This document shows positions 11,693 through 25,400 of a stretch of 64,000 bases of DNA, piece after piece. Source of the stretch: Sipunculus nudus (Eukaryota > Annelida > Sipuncula > Golfingiida > Sipunculidae). The stretch is from positions 29,495,339 through 29,559,338 of the forward strand of contig CM049316.1 in assembly GCA_026874595.1 (NCBI GenBank), in the 5' to 3' direction. Numbering within the stretch: position 1 is the stretch's first letter; each line of letters begins with the position of its first letter. The position numbers were made by a program, and so were the translations under genes. Under the pieces are notes generated by a model that saw only the letters and a program-made list of their open reading frames with translations, was not told the DNA's origin and did no database searches.

Positions 11693-14600
11693 GAAATTTT
11701 CAATCAAAGTTAACTGGATATTTTGTGCACAGACATTCATGAAGTCTGCTAAACATATATGGACCAGAGTTCTCTGTGCATATGACTAAATGAGATGGGT
11801 TTGTTTAAAGCCATTGCATAATGATTTATTCACAAATTTCAAGCGGACAATGCAATAATAAAATATAGTTTATTGTATTCATTACATGCATAACTACATC
11901 ATAACAAAACATACTTTGGCACTTACAAGTGACTTCTACATATGCAACAATATTAAACCAACTTATACCCAAATTATACACAATAAACTGCATAGGAAAC
12001 ATACCAAGCTCACAAAGACTTTAAGCAGAGCATATCCTGTTGTGCTGATCATCACATTTTAATTTAAATATCCTCTTAAGGATGCCTGAATGATGGCCTA
12101 ATATCAAGGGCAACAATACAGGGGGGATGGGGGTTTATATATAAACCCCCCACTTTTTAGCAAGGGTGGATGGTCGATGTAATCACCCCCCCCCCCTTCA
12201 TATTCAGAGAACAATATATATATATATATATATATATTGGAAATTAAATATATTAATAATTAGAATTATAGACTTTGGTTCAATTTCTGAGTTTAATATA
12301 ATATATATTATACATCTAAACCTGATTTAGAATTAAAATATACATGAAACATAATACCTTATTTTTAAAACCTTAAACTTGATTGTAATATATTCAAAAT
12401 GTGACATATCATGGACAATAAAAGGTATATATGTAATAATATACATATATATATATGTGTGTGTGTGTGTATTTGAAAAAAAAGTTAAGAGTCATCACCC
12501 TCCCCTTGAAGACAAAATGATGCCACTGCCTATTATTCAAATAAATATCAGTTGTCCAGAACATGGATGTAGTATATATCTATATACCCTTAACAGAAAG
12601 ATAATATTTAAAATAATCACTATAATGGTTAATTTTAATTAATTACACTGGTCACAAAATGAATTTTTATTTTATAGTTCAGAAAAACAATTGTCCAAAA
12701 AGGTATTTAAATATCTGTTAACACAAAGTCTAGTATGTTCTTAAATTCTAAGTAAATCTCTGTGAGATGCCATTATGTGCCAACATATAAGAAACATTTT
12801 GTTTTTAATTCCCAGTATATAGAGCATTAGGGTATATATAGCAGGATTCAACATAAATGATGACAACAACATAACAATTGAATAATATCAGTTTATATAC
12901 ATATAAATGTATAAAATGTTTTTAATGGTCTCACATGCTGATGATACATAACAATGTTGTCATTTCAATATCACTGAATAAGTTATACTTTGGGCGGATT
13001 ATATCCACAGGTACCCCTCCATTAAAGTATCCTAACATGGAGGTATAATAATACTCTAATTATACCTCTATGATCATAACCACCATAAACCTTTACAGTA
13101 TCAGTGCCTTTAGGCTGACTGGTCACTGGTGTATCATGCTGAATGATAACCCTTTATGAAAGTCTATTTTTATTCTCAAACAAGAGTAAGAGTATTGGCT
13201 TTGGTTACAATCGACATTTTAAGTGCTGCAATAATTCAGCTATTTAAATAATAAACCACTCTTGAACATGCCAGTAAAGCAAAATTTGTGTCCATTTTTT
13301 TTCTGTAACTAAAAATAATTATGGTGCAAATACAAAAATATTGCTAACATGTATCAAAATGTAACACAATTAAGACCTGTTAAATAGCAACAATAAGAAA
13401 TTTATACAGTCCTTTGTTATTCAAGCACTTAATTGTCAGCTTATTGTCTGGCTTATATAGATATTTGTACCTTTAACATCTTGTTAATTCAGGTAGGTAT
13501 CAAATCAATACATACAGATCATGTTACTTGTTATGGAAGATTAAAGACAGAACATTTAAGTATGAACTACAGACAAAATGACAGAGAAGGCAACATCATA
13601 GGTGAAATGGCTTTGTAATGCAGTGCACATAAACAACTGCTTTTATATGATCCCCTTTTCAGACATCAATAAACTTATCAGATAAGCAGACCTATATGTC
13701 ATCAGGTCAAGGAATATAACAGATGTGGTGAAAATGTTACTCTCCTATAAAAGAGTAACATAAGGAGTTACCAGTATACATAGTTTTCAAACAGAAACAG
13801 TTGAGAAAACCTTAAAATTCTGTTGTTTTCCCTTGGAGTTGTGCAAGATTAATTAACCCAGTCTGTGGGATAAATAGGTTACCATTTATATTTAAAAGGC
13901 TTCAGAACTGGGTTGGTATGGAGGATGGGAAGCCCTACTAAAATCATTGTAACCAGAGGGGTCCCTCTGAACACCTGAAACACCAGTTTGTAGGGTACCT
14001 GTGATGAAACACTCATTCAAATTTAAATTTGAAGCAACATACTGGCATCAGTTGATAAATTATCATCTTTTGAATATGTCAATGCAGTATTGTGCCAACA
14101 CTTAGAAAAATAAAAGAAAACAAAAAGTGTTTTGTACAACTGGCTTTTTGGCTTCAAATTTTAAGTTAAGTGTTCCATGGTGTTTCCTGAAGGGTACCCA
14201 AAACACTGGTGTTTAGAGGGACTGTTACCAGAGCACTAAAGATGAAAGAAGTTATAGTTCATTATGGTCCAGTGAAGGCCGTGGTTATTTATATGATCAC
14301 AATAAATTTGTAATGACTTTATATTGGTAATAACATAGTTGAATCTGTCCAAACCACAGACCTGTTTACTCATGGTTGTGACACAGACAGACAGAACAGT
14401 AATGATAAAATATATGTAACAGGATGCAGAAACTGACATACAGGCTAGTTTCCAAGAGGCTTAGACTACTAAAAGTTAACAATAAATGCCATAATAATTA
14501 CAAAACAGAAGTACAGTATTGCAACTTTGTAAATGAACACAATTTATAATCTCATCACATCATACCAGCAAAACACCAGGCAATTAATAACAGATAAGAC

Positions 14601-15195
14601 TGAGCACTCCGTTATTGTAATGGTCTCTCTGGAATGTTAATTTATCTACTCTCATGGAAGCTTCATTCCTGAAAGGTCTCAGCACTCTATAAACAAAATA
14701 AGTGATTATTATTAAAACCCCATGATGTACATCTGTCACATAAAAGAAATGATTAAGGGGGGGGGGGGGGCATAACTTACATACATTATGTTCTATGATT
14801 TATGGATTATTCCTAGCTCTGTATACACCCTTAATCCTGAAGGCTTAATATTACATATCATTCTTGACATAAAGTTACCTTCATTCTCATGACATAGACA
14901 ATATCACCTACATGCCATGGACCCATCTTTATCACAAAAAAATAATAATGGCTGAGAAGGAACATATACCAAAATTAAAATGTTAAGATACTATCTCATG
15001 CCCCTCAGGCTGCCTTTAAATGTGCTGTGTTTGAATTTTTATTCAGGGGTGTTTCAAATTCGCAATATTTGCGAAAGGATCGTTATTGCAAAAATGAAAC
15101 TGTCGTGAAAATATAACCACAGATATAACATACAATATATTTTATAAACAGTACCAGTAAATCAAAAATTGACATTTTAATTTATACTGACATAA
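11693..15195. other. Gene-free stretch, unassigned
   Basis: AT-rich, mostly single-copy sequence with short poly-G and AT runs (14758-14770, 12211-12239). It holds one dispersed repeat (12107-12380). No convincing exon was found on either strand; one candidate is discussed under rejected items. Confidence 0.5.
12107..12380 (+). repeat. Dispersed repeat shared with 21450-21845
   Basis: A G-rich then C-rich stretch is followed by 'tattcagagaacaata', 'ggaaattaaatatattaataatt', 'gactttggttcaatttctgag' and 'cctgatttagaattaa'. Two adjacent copies of the same text occur at 21473-21658 and 21659-21836. Confidence 0.7.
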
Positions 15196-16050
15196 CAAAC
15201 TAGAATACGGGTAGTCGACATGTGACTACACAGGGGCGGATCCAGGATTTAGGAAAAGGGGGGGTCCAACCCAGGAGGACTTATGAAAATCCTAAAAAAA
15301 AGGTCATCACGTCTGGAAAAAGGGGGGGTCGAGGCCGCAAAATTACGTCTAAATCCCCTTAAAAAAAGGTTGCTTCGGGTGAAAAAGAGGGGGTCCGGAC
15401 CCCCTGGACCCCCCCCTGGATCCGCTTCTGCTACATGTATCTGCCAAAATTAGAGTGGGACGGGTGAAGTGAGGCATGGATTGAGTGGCAAGGGGAAATA
15501 AAGCGAGGTGTGTTGCATATTAGCATGGATGTCTGCAGCTGAAATGTGTATGTAGGTGGCTCCACCAGCCATAAAATCCTAAAAGTTATCCAAATTGTGT
15601 ACAATTGCAAAATTTTAGGCAGATAAGTCAAACCACTGCCAAGATACGAGTGATTTTATCCCTGGGCAGACAAACAGATGGATGCTGTGCAAAAATGGTT
15701 GCAGGTGGTGCTACCAGTAATGCTTTTGATAAAGAGCTATGTGAGATCTATACACATGCAAATTTTCAGGAGGATACATCAAATCAGTCCTGAGATATAA
15801 GCCTGGATGTCTGCAGCCTGAAAGTAAAAGTAGGTGGCGCGACCTGCCACAAAATCAAGAAAGCTATCCAAGATGTATAAACCTGACAAATTTTACGCAG
15901 ATAAGTCAAACCACTGCTGACATATGAGTGATTTTATCCCACGGCAGACAAACAGACAGACGCTGTGCAAAAATGGCTGCAGGTGGCATCACCATTTTTG
16001 TGTATGATAAAGAGCTATGTGAGATCGATACACATGCAAAATTTTAGGAG
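15196..16050 (-). repeat. Family D-related repeat, inverted copy
   Basis: Read on the minus strand it ends '...cgactacccgtattctagtt', as at 45295 and 8600. It contains AGGTGGCGCGACCTGCC and AGGTGGCATCACCATT boxes spaced as in other D copies. A 200-bp DNA transposon (15231-15430) is inserted close to its end. Confidence 0.6.
15231..15430 (+). mobile_element. 200-bp non-autonomous DNA transposon (hAT-like) with 5-bp target duplication
   Basis: Terminal inverted repeats are CAGGGGCGGATCCAGG at the left and CCTGGATCCGCTTCTG at the right. The direct repeat CTACA flanks it exactly (15226-15230 and 15431-15435). A second copy at 56234-56431 has a different 5-bp flank, GTGGC, so the duplications are real target sites. 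The ends resemble hAT MITEs; a 5-bp duplication occurs in some hAT subgroups. Non-coding. Confidence 0.85.
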
Positions 16051-16342
16051 GAAACGACAAACCTTAGTCACTGACTTGCTGAACACTATTAAATATGTGG
16101 CCAAATATACAGTCACAAACTCCCATGCAGACAAGTAGTGTTAATTTTAAGATACTTGGATATTGTGTAGTAAACTGTATACAAAACACTGGCATTTATA
16201 TGTGGGCATATGTAATAAGTAATCGGCAGTAAACATATGTCTTTGTTTGCAACCAAAATTAACCCTCTTTCCCTCATCCGTAGCGGACTTACCTGTGTAT
16301 TTACTGCTATGAATATCAACAATTTCACTTTATGAACAAATG

Positions 16343-16343
<1 letters not shown>

Positions 16344-16392
<49 letters not shown>
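16344..16392. repeat. (TA)n microsatellite
   Basis: About 24 uninterrupted TA units. Confidence 0.95.
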
Positions 16393-16395
<3 letters not shown>

Positions 16396-17802
16396 AATAA
16401 ATATGTTTATAAATTATACAAATAAGCAATCAGCAACAATCATATCTTACTTTGTTTAAAACTGTAACCTTTTCTCTATCATTCACTGACAACTGACTCA
16501 CATTAACCTAGATCTTTTTTTTTTTATTGATAAATGTCTGAAAATACAGTCATATAGCATAGTTGTTTTACAGGAAAATTTCTTATCAAATGCTAATACA
16601 CTGGGTAATTTGACCTTTACAAACTTAGCACATTTGTGACTTCTCTATTAATAGATTTCAGGCAAGCTTGCTGACTGACCAACACAAAATACAAATTATA
16701 ATTTTGTATTACCTGTATTAATAACAATAATTAATAACTTTTTAGAAATCTTTTACCTTGGAGCATGGACCGATGGCACATTGTTCACATGGTTAATTTA
16801 CATTCGCCAATTAAAGAATAATAAAATTAGTAAATTGTGATTTTTGAGGTAAAATTATCAGCAACTATTAAAATAATGTTATCCTGAATTCATGCACACA
16901 CACACACAGTTACACACAAACACAGTCTATAGTCTGACCAGACCCATCTCATCAATTTTAAAATCACTTTCCTTGTATCCTTGTATATTACATAAAGTTA
17001 AACACCAATGCCTTACATGCACAGAGCTGATACTGTTGTCTACCATACTGGTATTACAGCTAATTATAGCCCTTTCACGCTACAAGCACATTGAATATGA
17101 TTTCCCCCCGATACCAAATTCAACATCTGGTACAGTATTAAATACAACTGCACCAGAAAATTAGCTTTTTCAATACTGTATTTGATAGGTATTTGATTCA
17201 CTTCTCATGTTTGCAGTTATAGGGCATGTATGCACATATTGTGTATGCATTAAGTAAATGGTATTTGAAACGCACGCATTCAATCAACGCATGTCTACAC
17301 TGCATTGACATGAATACTGTAATAATGAATTTGGTATCAAACTACCTCTTGATGTGGTTTCGCCAATGCCAGAAGAAAAAGGGAAGAATACAGGTGTACT
17401 GTGAACAGAACGTGGATTTGGACGTAGTGAAACATTGTCTGATACAGTATTCAGTGAATATGGGTGTACTGTGTAGTGTGAACACAGCTTATGTGGACAC
17501 ACAGTATTTACATGTGCACACTCTCATGACACATGCATATGTGTATATCACTTGTTTCATTTTGAGGTCTGTATTTATTCATTGTTCAACAAGTGATACT
17601 TAGATGACACAACAATGTCCATATATAGAGCAACATCCCGTTCTCACAAGCTGTGCAAACATAGTTTCATGAATATATGTTCGTAAATATATGTATGTAT
17701 GTATACTATAAACTAAATAGAAAACTTATGACACATCACAAGTTCAACACAAATGGTTTTACCTTGCCATATTTTAACAAATCTTTGCAGACATTTTGAA
17801 CA
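16393..17802. other. No gene seen
   Basis: AT-rich single-copy sequence, including a short (CA)n run near 16893. A minus-strand AATAAA occurs at about 17573-17578 and could serve as the TMEM170 polyadenylation signal. Confidence 0.4.
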
Positions 17803-17990
17803 TACAATGGAACCTGTCTGAAAGACCACCTGTCTAATAAGACCACCTGTCTAATAAGACCACCTGTCTTTTAAGACCACCTTCACTGGAACCAAACACA
17901 TTACATTGGTTATAACTGACCTGTCTTATAAGACCATAAGTCAATTTAGACCAGCCACATGGACGGTCTTGAGACACAGGTTCACTGTAT
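17803..17990 (+). mobile_element. Mariner-like MITE
   Basis: The left end TACAATGGAACCTGTCTGAA and the right end (inverted, TACAGTGAACCTGTGTCTCA) are imperfect inverted repeats beginning with TA. Inside, a short minisatellite (AAGACCACCTGTCTAAT, three to four units) and its inverse 'ggtcttgagacac' give the element a palindromic character. TA-flanked ends fit Tc1/mariner-derived MITEs. Confidence 0.65.
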
Positions 17991-19291
17991 TACCGGTACT
18001 TAATTCCAAACAGAGTACATGTATTTGACTCAAACAAGTTTGACACCAACAGTTTTTACTGTGTACACACATATGTATACTTGATTGACAACCCCAATAA
18101 TATGATGACTGCATTATAATGACCATAATGATTGGTCCCAACCAAGAATTTGACAATTATTCATAGACTACTACCATGCCTACCATGACCACTTGAGTTA
18201 CATAACTGCATGTTATGGATGGTTCCCCAGGTGGCTAGGCAGACTGAGGTTTCACTCACTGGACTCTTTGGTACAGGGATGTACTTAAGGCCGTAGGTAA
18301 ACTTATGTTTCAAGCATAATTTCCCGCATATATCATTTACAAGTTCTGTAAAATTACAAAAGGGCACACTGATCAGTATTTTCTGCATATATAGTCAAGC
18401 AACCCTTGCCCATGTTAGTTTTCACTGCCATGCACAAAAATCTAATATCAATGCAATTATGATTCATGAAAGCAGGGAAGAATACAACAAGTGCTTCAGA
18501 ATTGGAGGGGGGGGGGGGGGGGGGATAGGAGGCTCATACATCCAGGCCCAGATTAATGCTTTGGAAAAGGATGAATATGTTAAACAGTCTGGTGCTGATT
18601 TTCAGGATTAAGCATATATTGTTCTATTTCACAGATTTTTTTAGGTCAAAAAGGGGGGGGGGGCAGGTCCCCTGCATCCTCCTCTAAATCCCCCTAGATA
18701 GGATATATTTATGTATATTTTGAGTTTATAAAATCACCTTCCATCCAATGAACAAAATCATCAATGCATCTATACATGAAAAGTAAACAATACTGACACA
18801 ATATCTGACTAGGTACTGTGATGTATCAGTGAAATTGTGTATTATTGCCTCTTCCAGGAGGGTATGTGTTCATCCCTGTTTGTGTGTACAACATAACTCC
18901 TGCAATCATGAACAGAATCTAATGACATTTTACGGCATTTTGAGAATTGGTAAAGGTAATTAAATTTTAGTGTGGGTCTGGCACATAACCTGGATTCAGG
19001 AACATTATCAAAGAATATCAACAAATGTAAAATCACTCATGCATGAATGAATACGGGAATATGGGCTGAATAAGTGAATGCCCATGCATTGTAGGCTTGT
19101 ATTCTTAAGAATCCAGATTTCTGGTTACATCATTAAATAACAAACTCAGTGCTTCTGTATTACACAATAAACCACAGTAGTGGAGACTACACTGAAACAC
19201 GGTACCATTTTTGAGCAGACTCAAAAGAGTTGTCATACCCTGTTCTTTGACCCAGACTGACACACATGGCGTTATCGCTGACAGTTCCCGG
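17991..19291. other. Possible TMEM170 3' UTR / downstream region
   Basis: Lies just downstream of the TMEM170 stop on the minus strand. It has two poly-G runs (18509-18526 and 18653-18663) and no open frame of interest. Whether it is transcribed cannot be told from sequence. Confidence 0.3.
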
Positions 19292-19422
19292 TTACAATGT
19301 GGCGAGGATGCGCGTAAAGGAGATGAAGATGACTGTGATGGTCTGTCCAACGCCCCACACCATCGAATAAAGAGGATTCATATCAAACCCTGATGCCCAA
19401 TACACACCTGCGATGGCGGCAC
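19292..19422 (-). CDS. TMEM170: TMEM170 coding exon 3 (terminal)
   Basis: The acceptor is CTCTTCCAG, ending at 19423. The first two bases (GT) complete an AGT codon begun in exon 2. It encodes AAIAGVYWASGFDMNPLYSM and then ...VWGVGQTITVIFISFTRILATL. The stop TAA is at 19294-19292. It carries the last transmembrane segments. Confidence 0.95.
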
Positions 19423-22400
19423 CTGGAAGAGAAAAGTATGGCATAAAATAATTAATCATCACACAATATCATTTAATTTATTCTGCCAAAGAGCTTACAT
19501 TTTCAACAAAGTATGTTTGTTTATTAGCAGTTCAGCATAAAAACTACTGAGCCAATTTGTTGTTGTGTTTGACATGAACCAGAGAAGACCCCAGCAAATA
19601 TTTTTCCTGTGCAGGGCTTGGATGGTTGAGTGGTAAAACACTTTGCTCTCTCCTCTGCTTATCCAGGTGTGATTCTAGCAGTGCTATGAGAATGGGCTGT
19701 AGTACAGTGGCCCATTCAAGGACAGTGGGTTTCTAAGGGTCCTCCTGTTTCCTCCACGCCTACACACAACTGAGTGCCACCATCCAAGACATGGAGAGCG
19801 CCTCATATTAACTGAGCGACTCTGTAGAGCAGAGACCATGCTTCAGCAAGCCCTGGAACATGAAATATCAACAGGAAAATTGAACCAATCAATTGGCTCA
19901 CATACTGCCCATCTACATGATGGTGAAAGACTATTTTACGCTATTTTAATCATCCAATGATGGTAGACATTATTGAGAATCTGACCAATGGCAATCATCT
20001 TGTAGACCTGGTGAGTTTCAGGTGCCTGTGTTCTTGTTGCTTAGGCATGGGAACAGTTTTGATTTTGTTTACAGTTTACTTTTGTAACAATGGATTATAA
20101 TGGCCATTATGATTTCATTAACATTTGTTCATAATTCATGATACTGCATACCAGGAGGCATGATGAATCAAGGTCTCTGCTGGACAGAGTCAGAGATCTA
20201 GCTCCCTGGATGATCCTTGTGGCACCGGCATGTGGGTCTAAGTACAGCATAAATATACACATTCAGAAATATTGGTAATGCAGGGGAGGGAGCTGTTTCC
20301 CATTTTATAGTCAATCACCAGTTCCAGGAATGACTGATTAATATTCGGTGAGTTATTAATTACGGTCCATTAAAAACATAACATTAATTGCCTAACTGGT
20401 AAATTTTTGGCATTTTAATATAGTACTATATTTTGCTATTTAAATCTCACCTAAAAACTCTGCATACTATCATGGTAATTCTCAGGTTAACTGCTCAGAT
20501 TTTTCAGGGGAATGTCAAAACATTTCTTTGACTGGGGTGATTTGATTTTATTTGGGTGGCCATTATTTTTTTTACGCCTTATGATAAAATTGATGGTTGC
20601 TTTTAGTAACTGAGCACAAGAAATTGGAAAAGTAGCGACCAACTTGTGACAAAACTCAATAATCACTATGTCATTAGTAAAGCTAATTATACATTAATAT
20701 AAATTTGCATATACAATTGATGAACCGATTAAAGTTGTAGATGTAATATTTTGGACAGTCGTGAGGTTTAAAACTTTGCTCTCTCCACTGACAACTAGGT
20801 TCGATCCCCAGCACTGCAAATGAGATTGGGTTTGTAGATGCCTGTTCAAGGTTGGTGGTGTTCTCCGGGTTCCTCCATCCTCATACATCTGAATGTCACC
20901 ATCCAGGCCATGGAGAGTGGCTCGTATTAGTAATTATAACCAGCTTTACAATACATGTTAAATAAATAAAGTTTATAATTACAAGAAGCACACTTACTTG
21001 TAACAGTGCCCCCTGTTAGGGGAGAGACAAAGCCCATGACCAGGATGAAGACTGGTATGAAACGTGCCAGCTTGTGTCTCCTGAGGCGGCCAAACGCAAT
21101 GGCCGCTGCAACCACATGAACCAGCACTGAGGAGAAGAGGGCCCACAGGAATACCCACAGCCACATGTCTGTAATACAAAAGCCATATTTGTTATACAAG
21201 CCACACCTGTAATATACAGATGTAATTATAGCAACATGGCTGTAATGCACAAGGAGAGAAGAGGACAATTTACATGAATACCCAGAGCAATATCTCTGTA
21301 ATACAAAAGCCACATCATGTAATAAAAGCCACATGTGTAATATATGGGTGTACTGTAGTTATAAAAACATGGACAAAATGTACAAGCACAGACGAAAACA
21401 AGGCCTACAGGAACACCTAAAGCAAAGTCTCTGTAATCAATGGCATCAATATGGGGGGGGGGGGGGGATGTAAAGGTCAATGTAAGCACCCCCTCCCCAA
21501 TATTCAAAGAATAATATTCATATGTTGGAAATGAAATATATTTATAATTAGAATTAAAGACTTTGGTTCCATTTCTGAGTTTACTATGAATTATTATATA
21601 TCAAGACCTGGTTTAGAATTAACATATACTGGTAACATATTACCTTATTTTTAAGGGAAGGTCAATGTAAGCACCCCCTCCCCAATATTCAGAATATAAT
21701 ATTCATATATTGGAAATGAAATATATTAATTATTAGAATTAAAGACTTTGGTTCCATTTCTGAGTTTACTATGAAATATTATATATCAAGACCTGGTTTA
21801 GAATTAACATATACTGGTGACATATTACCTTATTTTTTCCTTATTTGTAATTGTAATGTATTTGATATGTGTCACAGAGATAATAATAGGTGTGGGGTTA
21901 TAAAAAATTTGTCCCAACTTTGATAACCCTCCCACACCTGTGAGTCATCCTGTCCACCCATAAAGATAAATTGACACCACTGTCTGTAATACAGAAACTG
22001 TATAGGTTTCAGAAACCACATGAGTACAGGTACTATGAATGGAGATCACAATCATTTACAATGTGACTGGCAGGGTGCAGGGATCCCGTTTTATAATCAT
22101 TCAGTTTAGCTCAGTCTTAACATCGGCCATAATGAGATTTCCAAGGCTCTGCACCAATAACCATGAGAAATTCTATGACTTTTCCAGGACTTTTAATAAC
22201 CTAACCAACAATTTTCAAGGGCTTAAGTTACATAACAAGTGAGCCATGGGACATGACGCTCAGCTGACTGACATGTTGACAATATGTCCTTGCAAAGGCA
22301 ACTAATTGAGATAACGCAGGTGGTATCACAGTTCATGCAAATAACCTCAAGTTCATTAAGACCCATAACCAGACCAAATTTGATGACAATCCATTCAGCT

Positions 22401-25400
22401 GTTCCTGAGGAATCTGGCAATTTGTGTGTATGTTGCATTATTTCTCGGGCTCTCAAACATGGCCTGTCACAGTGACCTAATATCAGGTTTCTGAGGAGAA
22501 CTTTTGAGGAACTCTCAGGATGTCAAGTAAGAAGATTCAAGGTACAGTGGTTATGATTTGTGTCCTGTTACCAGACAATCACATCTTTAAATGATTAAAA
22601 AATAGAGAAAAAAATGCTTATAAATTAAAAAAGGCCAGATGGCGCCAACTGTCTGCAGAAACTGATGAAACACTCCATGATGAATATGCATGCACAGAAT
22701 CATGGTAATAAATACCAGGGTTGGGGCCAGGTACTTGTACCTGTACCTGGGTACACATTTCAGAGTACCTGTACCTGTACCTGCCAGTCATGAGTAGGAA
22801 GTACCTTGTACCTGTACCTGTACCTGGAACTAAAGTACCTGTACCTGGTACAAGGTACTCCAGGTACATTTTCATATTTTCATTTTTTTAGTTTTTTTTT
22901 CTCTTTTAGTATTAAATTTGGTTACCTGTAGTGTAAAATAATCAGCAAGCCATCAGTGTGATAAACTGCTCATGAATTGAATTGTTATCACACCTCCAGA
23001 ATGGTCACATGTGTGAAATCAGCTGTAACCACTTATTAAGCAAATCATTTGATTATACTATACTTGGTGCACTTAATGAACATTTAGTACACAAATATCC
23101 TGTTTGTGAAGTATGGTTTCAGAATAAACCCTGTCTTACTGTACTTGGTGTACTTAAAGGACTTTCAGTAGACTTAAATTTCATGTTTGTGAATGTATGG
23201 CATCATACGCTACTTGGTGCACTTAATGGACTTTTAATACACTTACATATTTTTTTTGTGAACGTATGGTGCCATACAGTTAATAAGTTCTAAAAAAAAT
23301 ATACTTTAGTAAATGACTTCGGTAGTGTTTGATAGAAAAAAGGCATGTTAACTTGCATATACTTAAATATATGCCGTAAAAGTGTCTTTGAAGTGATCCT
23401 TAAATAAATGTACCTGTACCTGTACCTAGGTACTTTCTAAAGTACCTGTACCTGTACCTAGGTACTCTGTGAAAATCAAGTACCTGTACCTGTACCTGGC
23501 CAATTCACAAGTACCTGTACCTGTACCTAGGTACTTTCACTTGTACCTTCCCCCAACCCTGATAAACACATCAGTTGTTCAGCTATCTGAGCTTTTGTAT
23601 CAAATTTTTAATTATTGTATGGGGGGTTCTCTTGAGCCCAATAGCTCCGAGGATATGGGTTACAGAGACCTAATTTTATGTTTCCTTGGAGAAATTTCAT
23701 AGACCTCCGAGGATGGCAAGATAGAAGATTCTAGGTCAAGTGATTATGATTTGTGCCCTGTTAACAGACGACCACATCTTTAAAGGTCTCAAAAATAGAA
23801 AAAAAATGTGTAAAAATTACAAAAAACTAGATGTGTCGGAACAACACAAATGCCCCCGCCTGGGGCAAATTAAAAAAATTTGTTAAATTTTGTAAAATTT
23901 TTTAAGTTCAGGAGGTGTTGTATGGTCAAAAGTAGGTCAACAAGGGCAAAATGCAAACTCGATCTGTAAAGGGTCATTATCAAGCAACACACCAAAAATC
24001 AGGCCAGTATCTGCAGGCATTGTGAAAAAAAGTCCATATATGTGCATTTTTCATGAAAATTTCTGTCTTTCATGAAATTTTCTATGTTCAGGATCTGTCA
24101 TATGGTGAAAAATAGGTTAACTGGGACGAAACGCGAACTCGATCTGTAAGTGGTCATTATGCCCCCACAGACCAAACATTAGGCCAGTATCTGTAAGCAT
24201 TGCATTGCGAATCTAGAATATTAGCAAAAGTTGATAATCATTTATAAATTTAAATTGAAGAGGTATATACCATGTTTCATAACCATCCACCAAATGTTTC
24301 CTGAGAAATAAGCTCCTAAATACTAAGCTCTGTGACCTTGAAAAGTAGATCAAGATCACCCATCTTTGAACTTGACCAAGATTTTGTAAATATAATGCAA
24401 TAGCACTGAAGAAATGAAGTTCCTGTGTTGAATACCTTTGGAGATATCCTGCACAAAAGGCCAAAATTGAAAAAATCCGATAAAATTTCATTAAAAAATC
24501 AGAAATTGCAGGTGGCGCCACCAAAATTGTGCAGCACATACAGACCATCAGTCCCAATGATTATAATAAGTTTTGTGAAAATCCACACAATGGTTCCTGA
24601 GATATCAATTTAACTTCTGAGTGTTTTTCTATAATCAGCTCTAAAATGTAGAAAAATGGGTCAAGGTCACCCATCTTCGAACTTGACCGAGATTTTATCG
24701 ATATACATCTTCACTGATGAAATAAAATTCCAACGGTGAATCCTTTTAGAGATATCCCGCTCACAAGGTAAAAGTTAACAGACGCGGAACTGACAGACAC
24801 CCGACAGACAGATGGACGGACAGACAGACAGACAGCTTGGGTGACGACAATAGCCCATCAGCCTATGAGCTGAGGGCAAAAAACGGCTGTACATGTGTAT
24901 TTGTCATGAAAATTTCTATTTTTCATGAATTTTTCTAAGTTTAGGAGCCGTAAAACAGTCAAAAGTAGGTCAACCGGGACGAAACGCGAACTCGATCTGT
25001 AACTGGTCATTATCTGCCCACACACAAAAAATCAGGCCAATATCTGCATGCAGGCATTGCGAAAAAAAGTCCGTACATGTGTATTTGTCATGAAAATTTC
25101 TATTTTTCATGAAATTTTCTAAGTTTAGGAGCCGTAAAATGGTCAAAAGTAGGTCAACCGAGACGAAGCGCGAACTCGATCTGTAACTGGTCATTATCTG
25201 CCCACACACCATAAATCAGGCCAATATCTGCAGGCATTGCGAAAAAAAGTCCGTACAACTGTTTGATTTCGGAATGTCGGAAGGACGGAAGGACAGACAT
25301 GGGTAAAACTATATGCCCAAGCCACTTTGTGGCGGGGGCATAAAAATCCAGGTGGCACCACCTGTCTGCAGAAACTGATGAAACACTCCATAATCTATAT

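Noticed and set aside
14585-14690. Possible minus-strand terminal exon (acceptor TTTGTTTATAG, then 34 codons containing FRNEASMRVDKLTFQRDHYN to TAA)
   Set aside because: No partner exon, no recognised family and no conserved motif; a chance open frame is as likely.
19611-19700. A functional tRNA gene
   Set aside because: A- and B-box-like blocks are present, but no full cloverleaf with acceptor stem can be drawn; better read as a SINE head.
22979-23293. 103-codon frame with internal repeats (LGALNEHLVHKYPVCEVWFQ...)
   Set aside because: It lies wholly inside the 846-bp hAT-like element; the repeats are DNA-level tandem units and one copy contains stops in related frames.
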